Below are positions 6,183 through 13,624 of a stretch of DNA of 13,713 nt, piece by piece. This DNA is from JBFMHD01 sp040752395 [NCBI: Candidatus Hydrogenedentota bacterium] (GTDB taxonomy: Bacteria; JBFMHD01). The translations under genes and the position numbers were made by a program. The stretch is from positions 1 to 13,713 of the forward strand of contig JBFMHD010000061.1 in NCBI GenBank assembly GCA_040752395.1. The letters are read 5' to 3'. The first letter of the stretch is position 1. Each line of letters starts with the position of its first letter. A model generated the notes under the pieces. The model saw only the letters and a program-made list of their open reading frames with translations. It was not told the DNA's origin and did not search any database.

Positions 6183-6809
6183 CTATTGTTTGTTATTGTA
6201 GAATTGTTTTGCTGTAATGTTCTCAGGATCAAGTATAAGTACATTATCAAAAATTGAATATGCTTCTTCTTCCTTGCCTTGATAAAATAATACTATTCCT
6301 AATTCAGTAAGAAATGTAACGTTTGTCGGATACACATATAACATCTTTCTTGCTATAGCTTCTGCTTCTTCATATTTTTTCTGGTTTTTATAAGAAGTGA
6401 TTAAATAAAGATTAGCGTAATAATTATAATAATCAATCTTTAAAGTCTGATTACATTTTTCTTCAGCTTTAAGCCATTCCTCTTTAGCAAGATATACTAA
6501 AGCAATGCCGTTCTTTGCTTCAAGCGAATATGGGGCAGCTAACTCTGCCTGTTTATAATATTCTTCAGCATCTTTATATTTTTTCATTAGATAAGTCAGC
6601 CAGCCAAACCGTAAATTTATTGTATAGGTTTGTGAATATTTTTCATGGACAGGGACTAATACACGGAATGCATCAATATAATTAGTTGTTGCTTCATATT
6701 TATAAGACTCTTTATATAAAGAAGCGATATCAAGTTCTTTTTGCTCTGCATATATTCTTTCGCCAATAAAAAAGCCTGATAATAAGAACAATAACAATAT
6801 TTTCTTCAT
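6183..6809 (-). CDS. Secreted tetratricopeptide-repeat protein, paralogue of the facing gene
   Basis: A 208-residue protein with a short signal peptide (MKKILLLFLLSGFF..., likely cut after IYA, 21/22) and at least four TPR-like units. It aligns end to end with the convergent TPR gene: SYKYEATTNYIDAF with SYKAETEKDYEKAY, YTINLRFGWLTYLMKKYKDA with YTIQMRLGYLNNLLKKYKEA, and TLKIDYYNYYANLYLITSY with ALKLDPNNYTSKTRLAYSF. Similarity is diffuse at the protein level, so the duplication is old. GGGAG lies 7 nt before the ATG. nadE ends 48 bp upstream on the same strand, so the two may share a transcript. Its molecular role is unknown. Confidence 0.85.
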   Translation of the reverse strand: MKKILLLFLLSGFFIGERIYAEQKELDIASLYKESYKYEATTNYIDAFRVLVPVHEKYSQTYTINLRFGWLTYLMKKYKDAEEYYKQAELAAPYSLEAKNGIALVYLAKEEWLKAEEKCNQTLKIDYYNYYANLYLITSYKNQKKYEEAEAIARKMLYVYPTNVTFLTELGIVLFYQGKEEEAYSIFDNVLILDPENITAKQFYNNKQ

Positions 6810-6857
6810 AAAAAATCTCCCTTGAAAAAAGAAGTAAAAAGTATCAGAAAAAAAAAT

Positions 6858-8582
6858 TTAATCTTTCAATCTTTCAACATTCTTTCTACATTTTTCATCC
6901 TTTGTATAAACATTTGTAATCGGCATCCGACGGTCTTTACCAAATGCCCTGGGTGTGATTTTCACTCCGGGCGGTGATTGGCGACGTTTGTATTCGCTTC
7001 TGTTAACCATTGTGATAACTTTTTTTATTGTTTCCTCATCTATACCTGTTTCTTTTAATTCCTTAAAAGATTTATCTTCTTCTACATATGCATGAATCAA
7101 AGTATCAAGAACAGGATACGGTGGCAACGTGTCCTGGTCTCTCTGATTTGGTTTTAATTCTGCGGTAGGCGGCCTATCAATTACACTCTGCGGGATAAGC
7201 ATTTTACCTGCTCTGTTATTTACGTATTCTGCAAGCTTATAAACAATAGTTTTAGGGACATCTTTGAGCACTGCAAAGCCGCCAGCTGTATCACCATAAA
7301 GTGTGCAATAACCCGTAGAAACCTCACTCTTATTCCCTGTTGTAAGAACAAGCCAGCCAAACCTATTTGATAAAGACATTAATAAACTCCCTCGAATACG
7401 AGCCTGGATATTCTCAGCCTCAATACCAAAATTGTCTGATTTAAACATTTTTTTAAATGCTCTAAGATATGCTGAAAATATAGATTTTATAGGAATAGTC
7501 ATTAATTTTATACCCAGATTTTTAGCAATGATCTTTGAATCAGATAGTGTTTCGCTTGATGTGTAAACAGATGGCATAGTAACACCAATAACATTTTTTT
7601 TACCAACAGCATCAACAGCTATACAACAAGTAAGCGACGAATCAATGCCTCCTGAAAGACCTAAAACTACTCTTTCAAACCCATTTTTTAGTGTGTAGTC
7701 TCTTACTCCAAGAACAAGTGCACTGTATATCTCTTCATTTGAAGATAACTCTCTTGCTTTTTGAGGTTGGATCGGCTTATAAATAGAGCTGGTTTTGGTT
7801 AATAGACCAATATATTTTGTTTTTTTATTACAAGAAGGTGGTTCAACTGAAATCTCTGTGATCAGTATATCTTCCTTAAATCGTTCGGCACTCGCTATAA
7901 TTTTACCATCAGGACTTACAACCATACTACCACCATCAAATACAAGTTCATCCTGACCACCAACAAGATTAGTATAGCAGACAAACGTTTTTGTCTGTTT
8001 AGCAAATTTAGTGATAACTCCTTCTCTTAATTTTATTTTACCTGCATAAAATGGCGAAGCAGAACTATTGAATACAATCTTAATATCACCTCTCTTAGCA
8101 ATCTGAAAAGTTGAGCTATCAAAAATCCAGATGTCTTCACAAATGGTAGTAATAAAAGGAATATCGCCAATTTTAAATACAGGAGATTCCTTTCCCTGTG
8201 TAAAATAACGCTTTTCATCAAATACACCATAGTTCGGTAACTCTGCTTTATGATATGTTTTTACAATATTACATCTATTTAAAATAGCCAGAGCATTATA
8301 GAGATTATTGTTTTTAAGTTCAGGGAACCCAACAACCGCTGTTATTTTATCACAATAGTCGCAAACCCTTCTTAAATGTTTTTTGCAATCATAGAGAAAG
8401 TGCCGGTTCAATAATAAATCTTCTGGCGGATAACCACATATAGCAAGTTCAGGAAAAATTATTACGTGGCAATTATTATCATAAGCTATATTAATAGCAT
8501 CAATAATTTTTTTAACATTCCCTTCCAAATCACCTACCGCGGAATTTATCTGTCCAAGTGCAATATATAGAGTGGATTTCAT
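6858..8582 (-). CDS. nadE: Glutamine-dependent NAD+ synthetase
   Basis: Two-domain enzyme, 574 residues, that makes NAD+ from nicotinic acid adenine dinucleotide, ATP and glutamine, the last step of NAD synthesis. The N-terminal nitrilase-type glutaminase has the full Glu-Lys-Cys triad: E45 in FPELAICGYPPEDLL, K112 in YHKAELPNYGVFDEKRYF, and C148 in TTICEDIW. The C-terminal synthetase has the PP-loop SGGIDSS (310-316), STGYCTLYGDTAGGF and RPPTAELKPNQRDQDTLPPY. Length and motifs are normal for the family. No Shine-Dalgarno sequence is visible before the ATG (upstream bases AAATTACACTCAAT), and the MKSTLYIALGQIN start fits the family, so translation may be leaderless or SD-independent. glnA, which supplies glutamine, is the next gene upstream. 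Confidence 0.97.
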   Translation of the reverse strand: MKSTLYIALGQINSAVGDLEGNVKKIIDAINIAYDNNCHVIIFPELAICGYPPEDLLLNRHFLYDCKKHLRRVCDYCDKITAVVGFPELKNNNLYNALAILNRCNIVKTYHKAELPNYGVFDEKRYFTQGKESPVFKIGDIPFITTICEDIWIFDSSTFQIAKRGDIKIVFNSSASPFYAGKIKLREGVITKFAKQTKTFVCYTNLVGGQDELVFDGGSMVVSPDGKIIASAERFKEDILITEISVEPPSCNKKTKYIGLLTKTSSIYKPIQPQKARELSSNEEIYSALVLGVRDYTLKNGFERVVLGLSGGIDSSLTCCIAVDAVGKKNVIGVTMPSVYTSSETLSDSKIIAKNLGIKLMTIPIKSIFSAYLRAFKKMFKSDNFGIEAENIQARIRGSLLMSLSNRFGWLVLTTGNKSEVSTGYCTLYGDTAGGFAVLKDVPKTIVYKLAEYVNNRAGKMLIPQSVIDRPPTAELKPNQRDQDTLPPYPVLDTLIHAYVEEDKSFKELKETGIDEETIKKVITMVNRSEYKRRQSPPGVKITPRAFGKDRRMPITNVYTKDEKCRKNVERLKD

Positions 8583-8637
8583 ATTGAGTGTAATTTAATT
8601 TTGAAATTAGAATAGAGTCAAGATATATTCCAGGGGT

Positions 8638-8655
8638 CTCTAAAAAACTTTGTTC
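8638..8655. repeat. Partial copy of the recurrent leader element
   Basis: CTCTAAAAAACTTTGTTC resembles CCTCTGAAAAACTTTGTAAC in leader copy 1 (211-230) and the same part of copy 3. Only the SD-proximal half is recognisable, and the GAGGAG itself is replaced by GAGACC. It lies about 55 bases upstream of nadE, in the same orientation as that gene. Confidence 0.4.
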
Positions 8656-8660
8656 GTAAG

Positions 8661-8700
8661 GCACCTGGCTGCGCCGCGCTCCGCCGCGGCAGGCAGGCAA
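8661..8700. repeat. GC-rich imperfect palindrome upstream of nadE
   Basis: A GC-rich island in AT-rich surroundings. CTGC (8669-8672) pairs with GCAG (8689-8692) and CGCG with CGCG around a CTCCGC loop, with a two-base bulge, followed by GGCAGGCAGGCA and AAGAAAGAAAGAAG simple repeats. It resembles REP-type intergenic palindromes. It could block or terminate the upstream glnA transcript, but it has no T-tract on the minus strand. Confidence 0.45.
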
Positions 8701-8721
8701 AGAAAGAAAGAAGACAGGAGA

Positions 8722-8816
8722 TGAGAACGTGTGAAATAACCATCATTAATACCGGGCAACTCTTTTATTATCAGCCCCTGTTTTCTGAAAAAGTCTAATT
8801 TTTTCACAGGTTCTCA
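8722..8816. repeat. 15-bp inverted repeat flanking an AT-rich hairpin after glnA
   Basis: TGAGAACGTGTGAAA (8722-8736) is the complement of 8802-8816, with one mismatch; 65 bp separate the arms. Inside, TGAAAAA (8786-8792) can pair with TTTTTCA (8800-8806), and CCTG (8777-8780) with CAGG (8807-8810). It begins 23 bp past the glnA stop, so it may act as a 3'-end structure for glnA. It lacks a GC-rich stem with a T-run, so a classical intrinsic terminator is not shown. Confidence 0.45.
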
Positions 8817-8838
8817 GGGAGTACGAGAGTGTGAAGGC

Positions 8839-10251
8839 TTATGTATCAAAATACAGGCCGAACTCAAATGGATGCGGTCTTAAACTAATTTGATCAACCT
8901 CGTTTAAAATTTTGTAGGAAATCCATGTTTCTATAACATCCTCGGTAAATACATCACCCTTTAATAGATACTCATGATCGTTCTTTAATGATATTAATGC
9001 TTCTTGTAATGACCCTGGTGTTTTTGGAACTTTAGCTGCTTCTTCTGGTGGTAAATCATAGATGTTTTTATCAAGTGGTTCTCCTGGATCAATTTTGTTT
9101 TGTATACCATCAAGACCCGCCATTAACATAGCTGAAAAAGCTAAATATGGGTTACAGGATGGGTCAGGGAACCTGACTTCAATTCTTTTTGATTTTGGGC
9201 TTGGTGAATACATCGGGATTCGAACACCTGCTGATCTGTTCCGGGATGAATATGCTAAATTAACAGGTGCCTCGTAACCAGGTACAAGCCTTCTGTAAGA
9301 GTTTGTTGTGGGGTTTGTAAAAGCAAGCAGACTTGGTGCATGTTTTAGCATACCACCTATATAATATAACGCAAGTTCTGATAACCCTGCGTATCTGTCA
9401 CCTGCAAAAAGTGGTTTCCCTGCTTTCCATAACGATTGATGACAATGCATACCGCTACCGTTATCTTTGAATATAGGTTTAGGCATAAATGTAGCTGTTT
9501 TATTATGTTTTCTGGCTACGTTCTTTACTATGTATTTGAAAAGCACAAGACTATCAGCACATTTTAATAATGGTTTTGCTTTGAAATCTATCTCAGACTG
9601 ACCTGCAGTTGCAACCTCGTGATGCTGACACTCGGGCTCGATCCCACAGGCTTCCATTATAAGCATCATATCAGAACGTATATCTTGTAACGTGTCAGTT
9701 GGGGGTACCGGGAAATAACCCTCTTTATATCTTGGTTTATAACCAAGATTCGGGTTCTCTTGTTTCCCTGTATTCCATTGCCCTTCTTTTGAGTCCAAAT
9801 AATAATAACCAAAATTATAACTTTGATCATATCGTATATCATCAAATATAAAAAATTCAGCTTCAGGCCCAAAGTAAACCTCATCACCGATGCCTGTTTC
9901 TTTTAGATAGTTTTCAGCTTTATAAGCTATATGACGCGGACACCTTGTATATCTGTCTCTTGTGATCGGGTCATAAATATCTCCGATAATCGAGAGCGTG
10001 GGCACAGTGGTGAATGGATCCATAAAAGCAGTACTCGGGTCAGGGATAACCAACATATCAGATAGATTAATAGCTTGCCATCCTCTTATGGATGAGCCGT
10101 CAAATCCAAGCCCATTTTCAAAGATATCTTCAGTAAGTTCTGAAATAGGTACAGAGAAATGCTGCCATAGCCCAGGAAAATCCATAAATTTAATATCAAG
10201 TACTTTAGCACCATTCTTTTTAGCAAACTCAATTACTTCTTTGCCAGTCAT
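8839..10251 (-). CDS. glnA: Glutamine synthetase, type I (GSI-beta)
   Basis: A 470-residue glutamine synthetase, the dodecameric enzyme that makes glutamine from glutamate, ammonia and ATP. Visible: the N-terminal beta-grasp domain with the D51 loop ([10 protein letters not shown]), metal and glutamate ligands in [10 protein letters not shown] (E130, E132), H211/E212 and E220 in [24 protein letters not shown] (266-275), [17 protein letters not shown] (313-329) and [15 protein letters not shown] (356-370). [10 protein letters not shown] contains Tyr398, the adenylylation site of the beta subtype, so control by a GlnE-type adenylyltransferase is likely. The ATG has GAGGAG 8 nt upstream. The leader carries the dispersed hairpin element (10266-10301). 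nadE follows downstream after 256 bp. Confidence 0.98.
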   Translation of the reverse strand: MTGKEVIEFAKKNGAKVLDIKFMDFPGLWQHFSVPISELTEDIFENGLGFDGSSIRGWQAINLSDMLVIPDPSTAFMDPFTTVPTLSIIGDIYDPITRDRYTRCPRHIAYKAENYLKETGIGDEVYFGPEAEFFIFDDIRYDQSYNFGYYYLDSKEGQWNTGKQENPNLGYKPRYKEGYFPVPPTDTLQDIRSDMMLIMEACGIEPECQHHEVATAGQSEIDFKAKPLLKCADSLVLFKYIVKNVARKHNKTATFMPKPIFKDNGSGMHCHQSLWKAGKPLFAGDRYAGLSELALYYIGGMLKHAPSLLAFTNPTTNSYRRLVPGYEAPVNLAYSSRNRSAGVRIPMYSPSPKSKRIEVRFPDPSCNPYLAFSAMLMAGLDGIQNKIDPGEPLDKNIYDLPPEEAAKVPKTPGSLQEALISLKNDHEYLLKGDVFTEDVIETWISYKILNEVDQISLRPHPFEFGLYFDT

Positions 10252-10265
10252 AGATAACTCTCCTC

Positions 10266-10301
10266 TTTTTCATGCTTTGTGTAGCGGTGCAACGCACCCT
10301 A
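10266..10301. repeat. Dispersed hairpin element (copy in the glnA leader)
   Basis: TTTTTCATGCTTTGTGTAG (10266-10284) matches 136-154 at 18 of 19 positions. It is followed by a stem TAG(C)GGTGC, loop AAC, GCACCCTA (10282-10301): 8 bp with one bulged C. It sits immediately upstream of the glnA Shine-Dalgarno region, so it would be transcribed in the glnA 5' leader and could affect translation or RNA stability. Confidence 0.6.
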
Positions 10302-10339
10302 TGTTGACTACGCTAAAAGAATTAGAAATAAGAATAGTG

Positions 10340-10364
10340 TATGACCGAATAATCATTTGTCATA
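10340..10364. promoter_or_regulatory. Inverted repeat upstream of glnA, possible operator
   Basis: TATGAC (10340-10345) and GTCATA (10359-10364) form a perfect 6-bp inverted repeat about 90-110 bp upstream of the glnA start. The size would suit a dimeric repressor or activator. No sigma-54 GG/GC promoter was seen nearby. Weak evidence. Confidence 0.3.
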
Positions 10365-10416
10365 ATATAAAAAATATAAATAAAAATATTAAATTTTGCA
10401 AACTAAAAATTTAATA

Positions 10417-12153
10417 TTATTTTAACGATCGCTTTTTTATTAATGATATTTCTATTTTCCGAATAAAAATAACAACAACTCCCAGGGCCAGGAAGAGTAA
10501 GATAATATCTGCAGATATGAGGATATAATTTGAATCCAGATAGTATTTTTTTAATAGAATAATAAGAGCTGTTATGGTTGTTGCAAACATAAATATCGCA
10601 GGTAGTAAAGCAAATATAAATTTTCTTCCGGTTGTTAATAGAAAAACAGTTATAGTAATCAGTGTAAGTGCAGCAAGTAATTGGTTTCCTGTGCCGAAAA
10701 TAGGCCAGAGTGCATTAAACGCATTTTTATACGCAAGGAGAAACATTATAACTACAGCAAGTAATGAATTAAACCACATCTTCTGTAAAAATTTAACACC
10801 CGGGAATAGATATCGCCATAACTCCTCAAATATATACCGGGTAATTCTTATCGCAGCATCAAGCGTTGTTATAACAAAACCTTCAACAAGCAATATCCCC
10901 AATACACAACCAAGCGCAATATTTATCCCTAATGCATTGTTAAACAAAAAACCAGATGATAAAGCGAAAGCAAGTATAGGGTTCTGCCTGGCTTTCTCAC
11001 TTGCCCAAACAATGTTTATGTACTCAGTCTGATTCAGTGATGAACAGATTGTTAATACAACACATAAAGCAAGTATAGATTCAAGTAGCATCCCATTATA
11101 TCCTATTTTTTTTGCATCAGATTCTGTACTTATTTGTTTAGAAGGTGTACCGGATGCTACAATGGCATGAAAACCTGAGATTGCGCCGCAGGCAACTGTA
11201 ATAAAGAGCATTGGCCAGAGATAACCAAGCGAGATTATACCCTGATTTGAAAATGCAGGGAACCCAAGCGAAATACCTTTTATCCCACCAATAAAAAGAG
11301 AGACAAGAAGTAAAATTATGCCGCCATAAAGTATCTGCACATTAATAAAATCACGTGGCTGCAGTATCAACCATACAGGCAGAGTCGAAGCAAACCATAC
11401 ATATATACTTAAAATAACCATCCATAAGTTCAGGTCTATAGAGACGGGAATTTTAAACCCCAAAACTATACTTATGATAGCTATTAAGAACGCAATAATA
11501 TAAGCGATTAATTTTGATATACCTTTTTTGTATAAGAGATAGCCTAAAAGAGGCGACATAAGAGTTATAATTATAACAGAGGTTGAGGCTATACCACCAA
11601 TAACACCTAATTTAATATTATCTTTTTCTACAATATTAAGCAGTGTCTGCTCCGCTGTAAGCCCGAGTCTATCAAGTGGATACATCGAGGTAAGAGATAC
11701 AGAAGCGGCTCTTAAAAAAGCAGATGTAACAAGAAATAACATTAAAAGTGTAAAGCTTATAAAAAGAAAGAAACCGGTATTACCGAGATATTTTTTTGCT
11801 ATCTCGGCTATAGACCTACCATCTTCTCTTATTGATAAAAACAATGTTGAGAAATCATGAACAGCACCTATGAATATTCCACCAAGTATTATCCATAGAA
11901 CTGAGGGTAGATAACCATAAATAGCTGCGAGAGTGGGACCAAGTATAGGGCCAGCACCTGCGATCATTGAAAAATGGTGGGCAAAAAGAATATATGTTTT
12001 AGTAGGACAGTAATCCTTACCATCATTTAATCTTACAGAAGGCGTTGGTTTTTGGGGGTCTATTCCAAGGGAATTTTCAATCTTTACAGCATAGAACCTT
12101 GATGCAAGATAAAATATAACTATTGATGGAATCAAAACTAAGAGTACATTCAT
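10417..12153 (-). CDS. cstA: CstA-family carbon-starvation transporter
   Basis: A polytopic membrane protein of 578 residues with many hydrophobic segments. The CstA hallmark AHHFSMIAGAGPILGP lies at 58-73, followed by the conserved GGIFIGAVHDFSTLFLSIREDGRSI (91-115). FSMIAGAGP, GAISGFHAIVASGTP and GTGNQLLAALTL match family blocks I recognise. Known members import pyruvate (BtsT) or peptides (CstA) and are induced by carbon starvation. The length fits the shorter class of the family. The ATG overlaps the M29-peptidase stop (ATGA), with a weak AAGGA about 11 nt upstream, so coupling to the peptidase gene is likely. A peptidase and transporter pair fits use of peptides or amino acids (inference). 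No terminator is evident before glnA. Confidence 0.93.
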   Translation of the reverse strand: MNVLLVLIPSIVIFYLASRFYAVKIENSLGIDPQKPTPSVRLNDGKDYCPTKTYILFAHHFSMIAGAGPILGPTLAAIYGYLPSVLWIILGGIFIGAVHDFSTLFLSIREDGRSIAEIAKKYLGNTGFFLFISFTLLMLFLVTSAFLRAASVSLTSMYPLDRLGLTAEQTLLNIVEKDNIKLGVIGGIASTSVIIITLMSPLLGYLLYKKGISKLIAYIIAFLIAIISIVLGFKIPVSIDLNLWMVILSIYVWFASTLPVWLILQPRDFINVQILYGGIILLLVSLFIGGIKGISLGFPAFSNQGIISLGYLWPMLFITVACGAISGFHAIVASGTPSKQISTESDAKKIGYNGMLLESILALCVVLTICSSLNQTEYINIVWASEKARQNPILAFALSSGFLFNNALGINIALGCVLGILLVEGFVITTLDAAIRITRYIFEELWRYLFPGVKFLQKMWFNSLLAVVIMFLLAYKNAFNALWPIFGTGNQLLAALTLITITVFLLTTGRKFIFALLPAIFMFATTITALIILLKKYYLDSNYILISADIILLFLALGVVVIFIRKIEISLIKKRSLK

Positions 12154-13235
12154 TGAATAATTTTTCCTTTTTTCATAAAGAGTTTGTCATTAACATAAAC
12201 CTCACCTTTTTTACGTAAATCCTTGATAAAATCCCAGTGCAATGCTGATTTGTTTTTACCACCTGTTTCTTTGTATGAGCTACCAAGAGCAAGGTGTATA
12301 GTACCACCAATCTTTTCATCAAACAAGATATTTTTAATATGTTTTGTTATACCATAATTTAATCCGAATGCGAACTCCCCAGGATACCGTGCACCTTTAT
12401 CCATATCAAGCATCGTGCGTAGAAACTGCTCATTTTTTGTTGCGCTTTCTTTTACAACTTTACCTTCTTTGAATTCTAAATAAACACCCTCAATTTCCCT
12501 GCCGAGATTACATGCAGGGAATGAAAACTTAATGTAACCATTAGCACTTGTCTCAATTGGTCCTGTAAAAATCTCGCCGCTTGGCATATTGTATAACCCA
12601 CAGCTGTTTATAAAAATTCTGTTTTTAACTGATAGTGTTAGATCAGTATCATCATCTAAAATTCTTATCCTATCAGCACCTTTTAATCTTTTAATAATCT
12701 TTTCTTGATAATCTCGTAAATCATACCAGGCTTTTACAGGGTCTTTTTTATCTACGAATAATGCTTTATATACAAATTCTGTGAATTCTTGTAAACTCAT
12801 TTCAGCATCCTGCGCGTACGCTTGAGTCGGGTAAAGTGTTAATACCCACCGACCCTTTTTTAATATGATATCTTTTATGGGCTTCATTGTTTTAATATAC
12901 GTTGCTGGTTTTTCGGGATTAACAGATGTCAATGCTTTGGTATTAGTACTTGATTGAATAGTAATAACAGCATCTGCTTTTTTTGCTTCAAAAAGATTTA
13001 TCTCTGGTAGATATAAAAGGTGATGTTTTTTTGCATACTGATAGAAAAGTTCACCTAAATTATTGGGGACCAGCCTTAGAAACGGATACGCACCCTTTTG
13101 CAGAACCTGGATATACAATTGTTCGATCAATGGTATAGCCTCTACACATCCTGAGATAATTACTTTTTCTTTTGACTTAATCTTTAATGAATACTCGATT
13201 AGAATTCTTGCAAACTTTTTCAGATAATCAGCCAT
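12150..13235 (-). CDS. M29-family metallo-aminopeptidase
   Basis: A 361-residue aminopeptidase of the AmpS/PepS/T type, dinuclear metal enzymes that remove N-terminal residues from peptides in the cytosol. The metal ligands are all in place: E221 in MPSGEIFTGP, E287 in YPGEFAFG, H314 and Y321 in GGTIHLALGSSY (the spacing of 7 is typical), and H333/D335 in ALHWDF. I start it at 13235: the ATG has AGAGGAG six bases upstream and the MADYLKKFARILIEYSL beginning fits the family. The frame stays open to 13331 and would add 32 hydrophobic residues, but that stretch is the recurrent leader element and is unlikely to be translated. The stop overlaps cstA. It diverges from dnaE across 389 bp. Confidence 0.93.
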   Translation of the reverse strand: MADYLKKFARILIEYSLKIKSKEKVIISGCVEAIPLIEQLYIQVLQKGAYPFLRLVPNNLGELFYQYAKKHHLLYLPEINLFEAKKADAVITIQSSTNTKALTSVNPEKPATYIKTMKPIKDIILKKGRWVLTLYPTQAYAQDAEMSLQEFTEFVYKALFVDKKDPVKAWYDLRDYQEKIIKRLKGADRIRILDDDTDLTLSVKNRIFINSCGLYNMPSGEIFTGPIETSANGYIKFSFPACNLGREIEGVYLEFKEGKVVKESATKNEQFLRTMLDMDKGARYPGEFAFGLNYGITKHIKNILFDEKIGGTIHLALGSSYKETGGKNKSALHWDFIKDLRKKGEVYVNDKLFMKKGKIIQ

Positions 13236-13241
13236 AATAAT

Positions 13242-13288
13242 CTCCTCTAAAAAACGTTGTAACTCTAATAATATCAAATAGAAGCAAG
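13242..13288 (-). promoter_or_regulatory. Recurrent leader element, copy 3 (M29 peptidase gene)
   Basis: On the minus strand: CTTGCTTCTATTTGATATTA, TTAGAGTTACAACG, TTTTTTAGAGGAG, then ATTATT and the ATG. It differs at only four of 47 positions from the leader of the first TPR gene. A possible promoter is TTGTTT, 17 bp, TATTAT, but this is weak. Here the heptamer CTTGCTT occurs once rather than in an array. Confidence 0.7.
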
Positions 13289-13347
13289 ATAAACAAACAA
13301 AGATTGAAATAAAGATTAAATAAAATGTCAATATTGATTTATCAGGT

Positions 13348-13488
13348 CTCTTTTAAAACCTGCTTATCGCATCTAAAGATGCTCACTACATTTTTTATTT
13401 TTTGTAATTTCAATATAATGTAAAAAGGGTCACAAGACCCGTTCTTTAGTCTTTAGACCTGTTTTTAAAAAATGAGGTTTTAAAAGAG
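13348..13488. repeat. Inverted-repeat structure in the M29/dnaE divergent spacer
   Basis: CTCTTTTAAAACCT (13348-13361) and AGGTTTTAAAAGAG (13475-13488) form a perfect 14-bp inverted repeat spaced by 113 bp. Between them are TATAAT (13414-13419), with no good -35, and a hairpin GGGTC-ACAA-GACCC (13427-13440). TCTTTAG then occurs twice (13443-13456). The region carries control signals for dnaE or the M29 gene, or a small mobile or relic element; neither is proven. Confidence 0.5.
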
Positions 13489-13497
13489 GAATTAAAA

Positions 13498-13516
13498 TTG
13501 ACTTGCTTTAAGTCAA
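13498..13516. promoter_or_regulatory. Hairpin/operator-like palindrome upstream of dnaE
   Basis: TTGACTT, loop GCTTT, AAGTCAA: a perfect 7-bp inverted repeat about 110 bp upstream of the dnaE start. Its left arm contains TTGACT, a possible -35, but the best -10-like hexamer (CATAAT, 13527-13532) lies 23 bp away, too far. It could be an operator or a structured leader. Confidence 0.3.
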
Positions 13517-13590
13517 AAAATTAATGCATAATAAATTAAATTTCTGCTTTGATGCCGATGGATAAATGGTGAAGGTTATGAGGGGTTACA

Positions 13591-13604
13591 AAGTAAGAAG
13601 TAAG
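13591..13604. repeat. AAGTAAG heptamer pair
   Basis: Two perfect copies of AAGTAAG, the unit that occurs three times at 356-376, placed 20 bp before the dnaE start codon. The AGAGGTGA that follows could serve as a distant ribosome binding site. Confidence 0.65.
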
Positions 13605-13624
13605 AGGTGATACGAAACGAGTTT

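Noticed and set aside
9998-10414. Plus-strand frame of 138 codons antisense to the glnA 5' part
   Set aside because: It overlaps a certain gene on the other strand and resembles no protein; a shadow frame.
10574-11032. Plus-strand frame of 152 codons antisense to cstA
   Set aside because: Antisense shadow of a well-supported membrane protein gene, with no recognisable domain.
13236-13331. 32-residue hydrophobic N-terminal extension of the M29 peptidase, readable as a membrane anchor
   Set aside because: It translates the recurrent leader and its Shine-Dalgarno sequence; the internal ATG at 13235 has an ideal ribosome binding site and matches the family's start.
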